NCBI RefSeq assembly: GCF_014750685.1
Contig: NZ_JAAXGE010000003.1
Location: forward strand, 186,001-250,000
Direction of reading: 5' to 3'
Source: Bacteroides sp. GM023
GTDB taxonomy: Bacteria; Bacteroidota; Bacteroidia; Bacteroidales; Bacteroidaceae
Length of the DNA: 64,000 bases
Both the position numbers and the translations under genes were made by a program. The notes beneath the pieces were generated by a model that had not been told where the DNA came from, did not search any database, and saw only the letters and a program-made list of their open reading frames with translations. Position 1 is the first letter of the stretch. Each line of letters opens with the position of its first letter. Shown here one piece after another: positions 62,165 to 64,000 of this stretch.

Positions 62165-63295
62165 ATGGATTATCGTATCAATCATGCAGGAATGGACATT
62201 GTTTTTAAGCTCAATGACATTCAGAATTCATACCTTAGAGAATGCGTATTAGACGCCTTAAAACGTTTCTATGGTCATTTCCTTCAAAATACAGGTGAAC
62301 AGCCTGTAGTTATGACATATCGTTTAACAGACCATATAGATGATTATTTCGATAAAAATGCCAATAATGTATCTATGACTGAGGCTGCAAAAATAAATGA
62401 TTACCAATGCTTTTTTGCAGGTCATGGGAATCGTTTCGGTTATGAGTTTACAAATGGATTATTGTCAACTATCTATTATAGTGTATATACTCCAGGTCGA
62501 GTGAATAATACTAAACAAAGAATTGTTTCACGAGATTTTGCATCAAATATAGAAAAACAAGTCGCAGCAATGTACACACGAGGTTTTTTACATCCAATGC
62601 AACTTGTTAATCTTCAGAACGGAGGTACTTTTCTTCATGCATGTGGCTTTTCTATTGGTGAAAATGGTTATATTGTAGCAGCAACTCCAGGAGCGGGAAA
62701 GAGCTCGTTACTTTTATCTATGGCATTTTCTAATAAGGTTGATGTACATTTCATATCTGATGATTTTTCTTGCGTAGATGCTAAAGGTTATGTCCATCAG
62801 ATAGGTCGTTCTATGGCAATAAAAAGTCATCAGATCCAATATTTCCCTGAACTAAAAGATAAACTCCAAGATATGTCGTTTTGGCAAAAAATGCAATGGT
62901 TTACTTTAAAAAAAAGAGGTTTACATAGATATGCTGCACCTGAAGATATATATCCGAATCGTATAGCAACGAATAAAAAGGTTAGTGGTATTGTTTATCT
63001 CACCAATCATGGAAAAAATACTTTTGAGCATACATCTATGTCTGTCTCGGACTTTGCTGATTTAAATGCAAATATGCTGTTTGGAGAATTATTTCTTGGT
63101 ATTCAAATTGCTAATAATGCTTTGATTATACCAGGATATAAGAATGTCAAAAGTGTAGATGCTTTTATTTCTCAAACAAGAACAACTATTGAAAAGATAT
63201 TTAAAGATGTACCATGTACACTTGTAAAACTACCATTTCGTTCGGATCCAAGGCTGGCTTTTGAATATCTCGTAAATCAAAAGATTATAAAATAA
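62165..63295 (+). CDS. HPr-kinase-like P-loop protein, second of a tandem pair
   Basis: A 376-residue protein, 3 bp after the first HprK-like gene. It has a P-loop in AATPGAGKSSLLLSMA near 172-187 and a downstream VHFISDDFSCVDAKG near 194-208, again the P-loop plus DD order of HprK. The sequences outside the core are unlike the first protein, so the two are distant relatives, not recent duplicates. The pair may work as a complex or on two substrates. No function can be named from the sequence. Confidence 0.75.
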   Translation: MDYRINHAGMDIVFKLNDIQNSYLRECVLDALKRFYGHFLQNTGEQPVVMTYRLTDHIDDYFDKNANNVSMTEAAKINDYQCFFAGHGNRFGYEFTNGLLSTIYYSVYTPGRVNNTKQRIVSRDFASNIEKQVAAMYTRGFLHPMQLVNLQNGGTFLHACGFSIGENGYIVAATPGAGKSSLLLSMAFSNKVDVHFISDDFSCVDAKGYVHQIGRSMAIKSHQIQYFPELKDKLQDMSFWQKMQWFTLKKRGLHRYAAPEDIYPNRIATNKKVSGIVYLTNHGKNTFEHTSMSVSDFADLNANMLFGELFLGIQIANNALIIPGYKNVKSVDAFISQTRTTIEKIFKDVPCTLVKLPFRSDPRLAFEYLVNQKIIK

Positions 63296-63297
63296 AA

Positions 63298-63867
63298 ATG
63301 TATCAGCTTGAAGATTATATTAAAGCGGATTTGCGAAAAGAAAAGGTTTGTTCTAAATTTTTTTTGATTCGAAAATGGGCTTGCTTATGGATAGATCCAA
63401 TTGGTGATAGAAGATATATTGTTAAGTATATGCTTGCTCTTCGTCATACAGAATATTGTATAGATAGAATTAGTTCTATTCACAACCCTTTCTCAAAAGT
63501 TTGTTATCAGATAAAATCATTCTATTGGCTGTCGAGGTTAAGAAAACTGTCATATATTACGCAATTTCAAATTCCACCTTTTACAGTTGGAAAAGGTTTG
63601 GTAATATGGCATTGGGGACCAATTATTATTAATCCTAATGCGCGAATTGGTGAAAACTGCACGCTCAATCCAATGGTTGTAATTGGACATAAAAATCCCG
63701 GTGAAGGGGCTCCTAAGATAGGAAATAATGTTTTCATTGGAGCAGGGTCTAAAATAATAGGGAATATACATATTGGGAATAATGTAATAATAGGACAGAA
63801 TGTGGTGATAACGAACGATATACCAGACAATACTATAGTCGTGTCACAAAAGCCAAGAATATTATAA
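63298..63867 (+). CDS. Serine-acetyltransferase-like hexapeptide acyltransferase
   Basis: A 189-residue acyltransferase of the left-handed beta-helix family. The helical N-terminal half (residues 1-95) resembles CysE-type enzymes; the repeats start near 98 (GKGLVIWHWGPIIINPNARIGENCTLNPMVVIGHKNPGEGAPKIGNNVFIGAGSKIIGNIHIGNNVIIGQNVV) and end in TNDIPDNTIVVSQKPRIL. The H-W-G element near 102-106 has the catalytic-histidine place of the CysE family. In this operon it likely acetylates a capsule sugar. It starts 2 bp after the second HprK-like gene. Confidence 0.87.
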   Translation: MYQLEDYIKADLRKEKVCSKFFLIRKWACLWIDPIGDRRYIVKYMLALRHTEYCIDRISSIHNPFSKVCYQIKSFYWLSRLRKLSYITQFQIPPFTVGKGLVIWHWGPIIINPNARIGENCTLNPMVVIGHKNPGEGAPKIGNNVFIGAGSKIIGNIHIGNNVIIGQNVVITNDIPDNTIVVSQKPRIL

Positions 63868-63882
63868 TAACAAATATAGAAA

Positions 63883-64000
63883 ATGATTATGAAAATCGTA
63901 GCACTTTTGACAGGTCGTGGTAACAACACGATGAAAGACAAGAACGTGAGAACTGTATTGGGTAAACCTTTACTTTATTATCCTGCTATGGCAGCTAAGA
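63883..64000 (+). CDS. Sugar cytidylyltransferase (NeuA/CMP-sialate synthetase-like), start only
   Basis: The first 39 codons of a gene cut by the window end. After MIMKIVALLTGRGNNT comes MKDKNVRTVLGKPLLYYPAMAAK, the glycosyl-nucleotidyl loop of CMP-sugar synthetases (consensus ALIPARGGSKGIPRKNIKPLAGKPLI). It would activate a sugar acid or a related sugar with CTP. Either ATG (63883 or 63889) may be used. If it is a CMP-sialic-acid-like synthetase, the capsule contains a nonulosonate-type sugar, but only the start is seen. Confidence 0.7.
   Translation, partial: MIMKIVALLTGRGNNTMKDKNVRTVLGKPLLYYPAMAAK

Overview
The window looks like a stretch of a Bacteroides chromosome (close to the B. thetaiotaomicron / B. 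ovatus / B. xylanisolvens group, but the species cannot be fixed from sequence alone). The signs are: promoters with the Bacteroides -7 element TAnnTTTG and a TTTG-like -33 element 18-21 bp upstream; very few Shine-Dalgarno sequences; an UpxY-type capsule antiterminator; Bacteroides forms of BamD, RNA polymerase omega, YidC and DUF3078/DUF4293 proteins; and the VirE-type primase/HU pair often seen beside Bacteroides capsule loci. No tRNA, rRNA, CRISPR array or transposase was seen.

Layout. (1) 1-6116 is the 3' end of one capsule (CPS) locus: a cut glycosyltransferase, an acyltransferase remnant, a hexapeptide acyltransferase, an alpha/alpha-toroid protein, a WecG/TagA glycosyltransferase, then the export pair wza-wzc. 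(2) 6117-9740 is an accessory island: a hairpin-rich intergenic stretch, then a divergent pair (primase-helicase of the VirE type, and an HU/winged-helix protein) bounded by near-perfect 22-bp inverted repeats and centred on a nested palindrome. (3) 10003-49502 is mostly core genome: manC; an AraC regulator with a TolC-HlyD-ABC-ABC2-ABC2 exporter; hsp20; an AlaX-like editing protein; a GxxExxY cassette; SanA-like; outer-membrane proteins; a GDSL esterase; uvrB; a PaaK-like CoA ligase with an ACT protein; bamD-rpoZ-DUF4293; a PorT-like protein and a LysM/periplasmic-binding protein; uvrA; ybaK; a peptide transporter; PadR-PspC; an MBL hydrolase; a flavin reductase; an S9 peptidase; a MATE pump; yidC; pyrG; and a DUF3078 protein. 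(4) 49662 to the end is the 5' part of a second capsule locus: promoter, upxY, a broken upxZ-like remnant, a WbpM-type dehydratase, a second wza-wzc pair, a complete UDP-L-FucNAc cassette (capE-capF-capG / fnlABC), an acyltransferase remnant, a Wzx flippase, two tandem HPr-kinase-like proteins, a hexapeptide acyltransferase and the start of a sugar cytidylyltransferase.

How the parts work together. The second locus is one long plus-strand operon with 4-bp or few-bp junctions. UpxY would let RNA polymerase read through it, the sugar enzymes make nucleotide sugars, Wzx flips the repeat unit, and Wza/Wzc export and set chain length. Both loci carry closely related Wza/Wzc. No polymerase (Wzy) and no Wzb-like phosphatase lie inside the window.

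The most interesting non-standard signals are: two copies, 1,063 bp apart, of a promoter-to-terminator unit of about 65 nt that looks like a small-RNA gene; the inverted-repeat-bounded primase/HU island with its central palindrome; the tandem HprK-like proteins in the capsule operon; the upxZ-like remnant; and a PadR operator palindrome. All homology calls come from reading motifs and from memory of families; no database search was possible.
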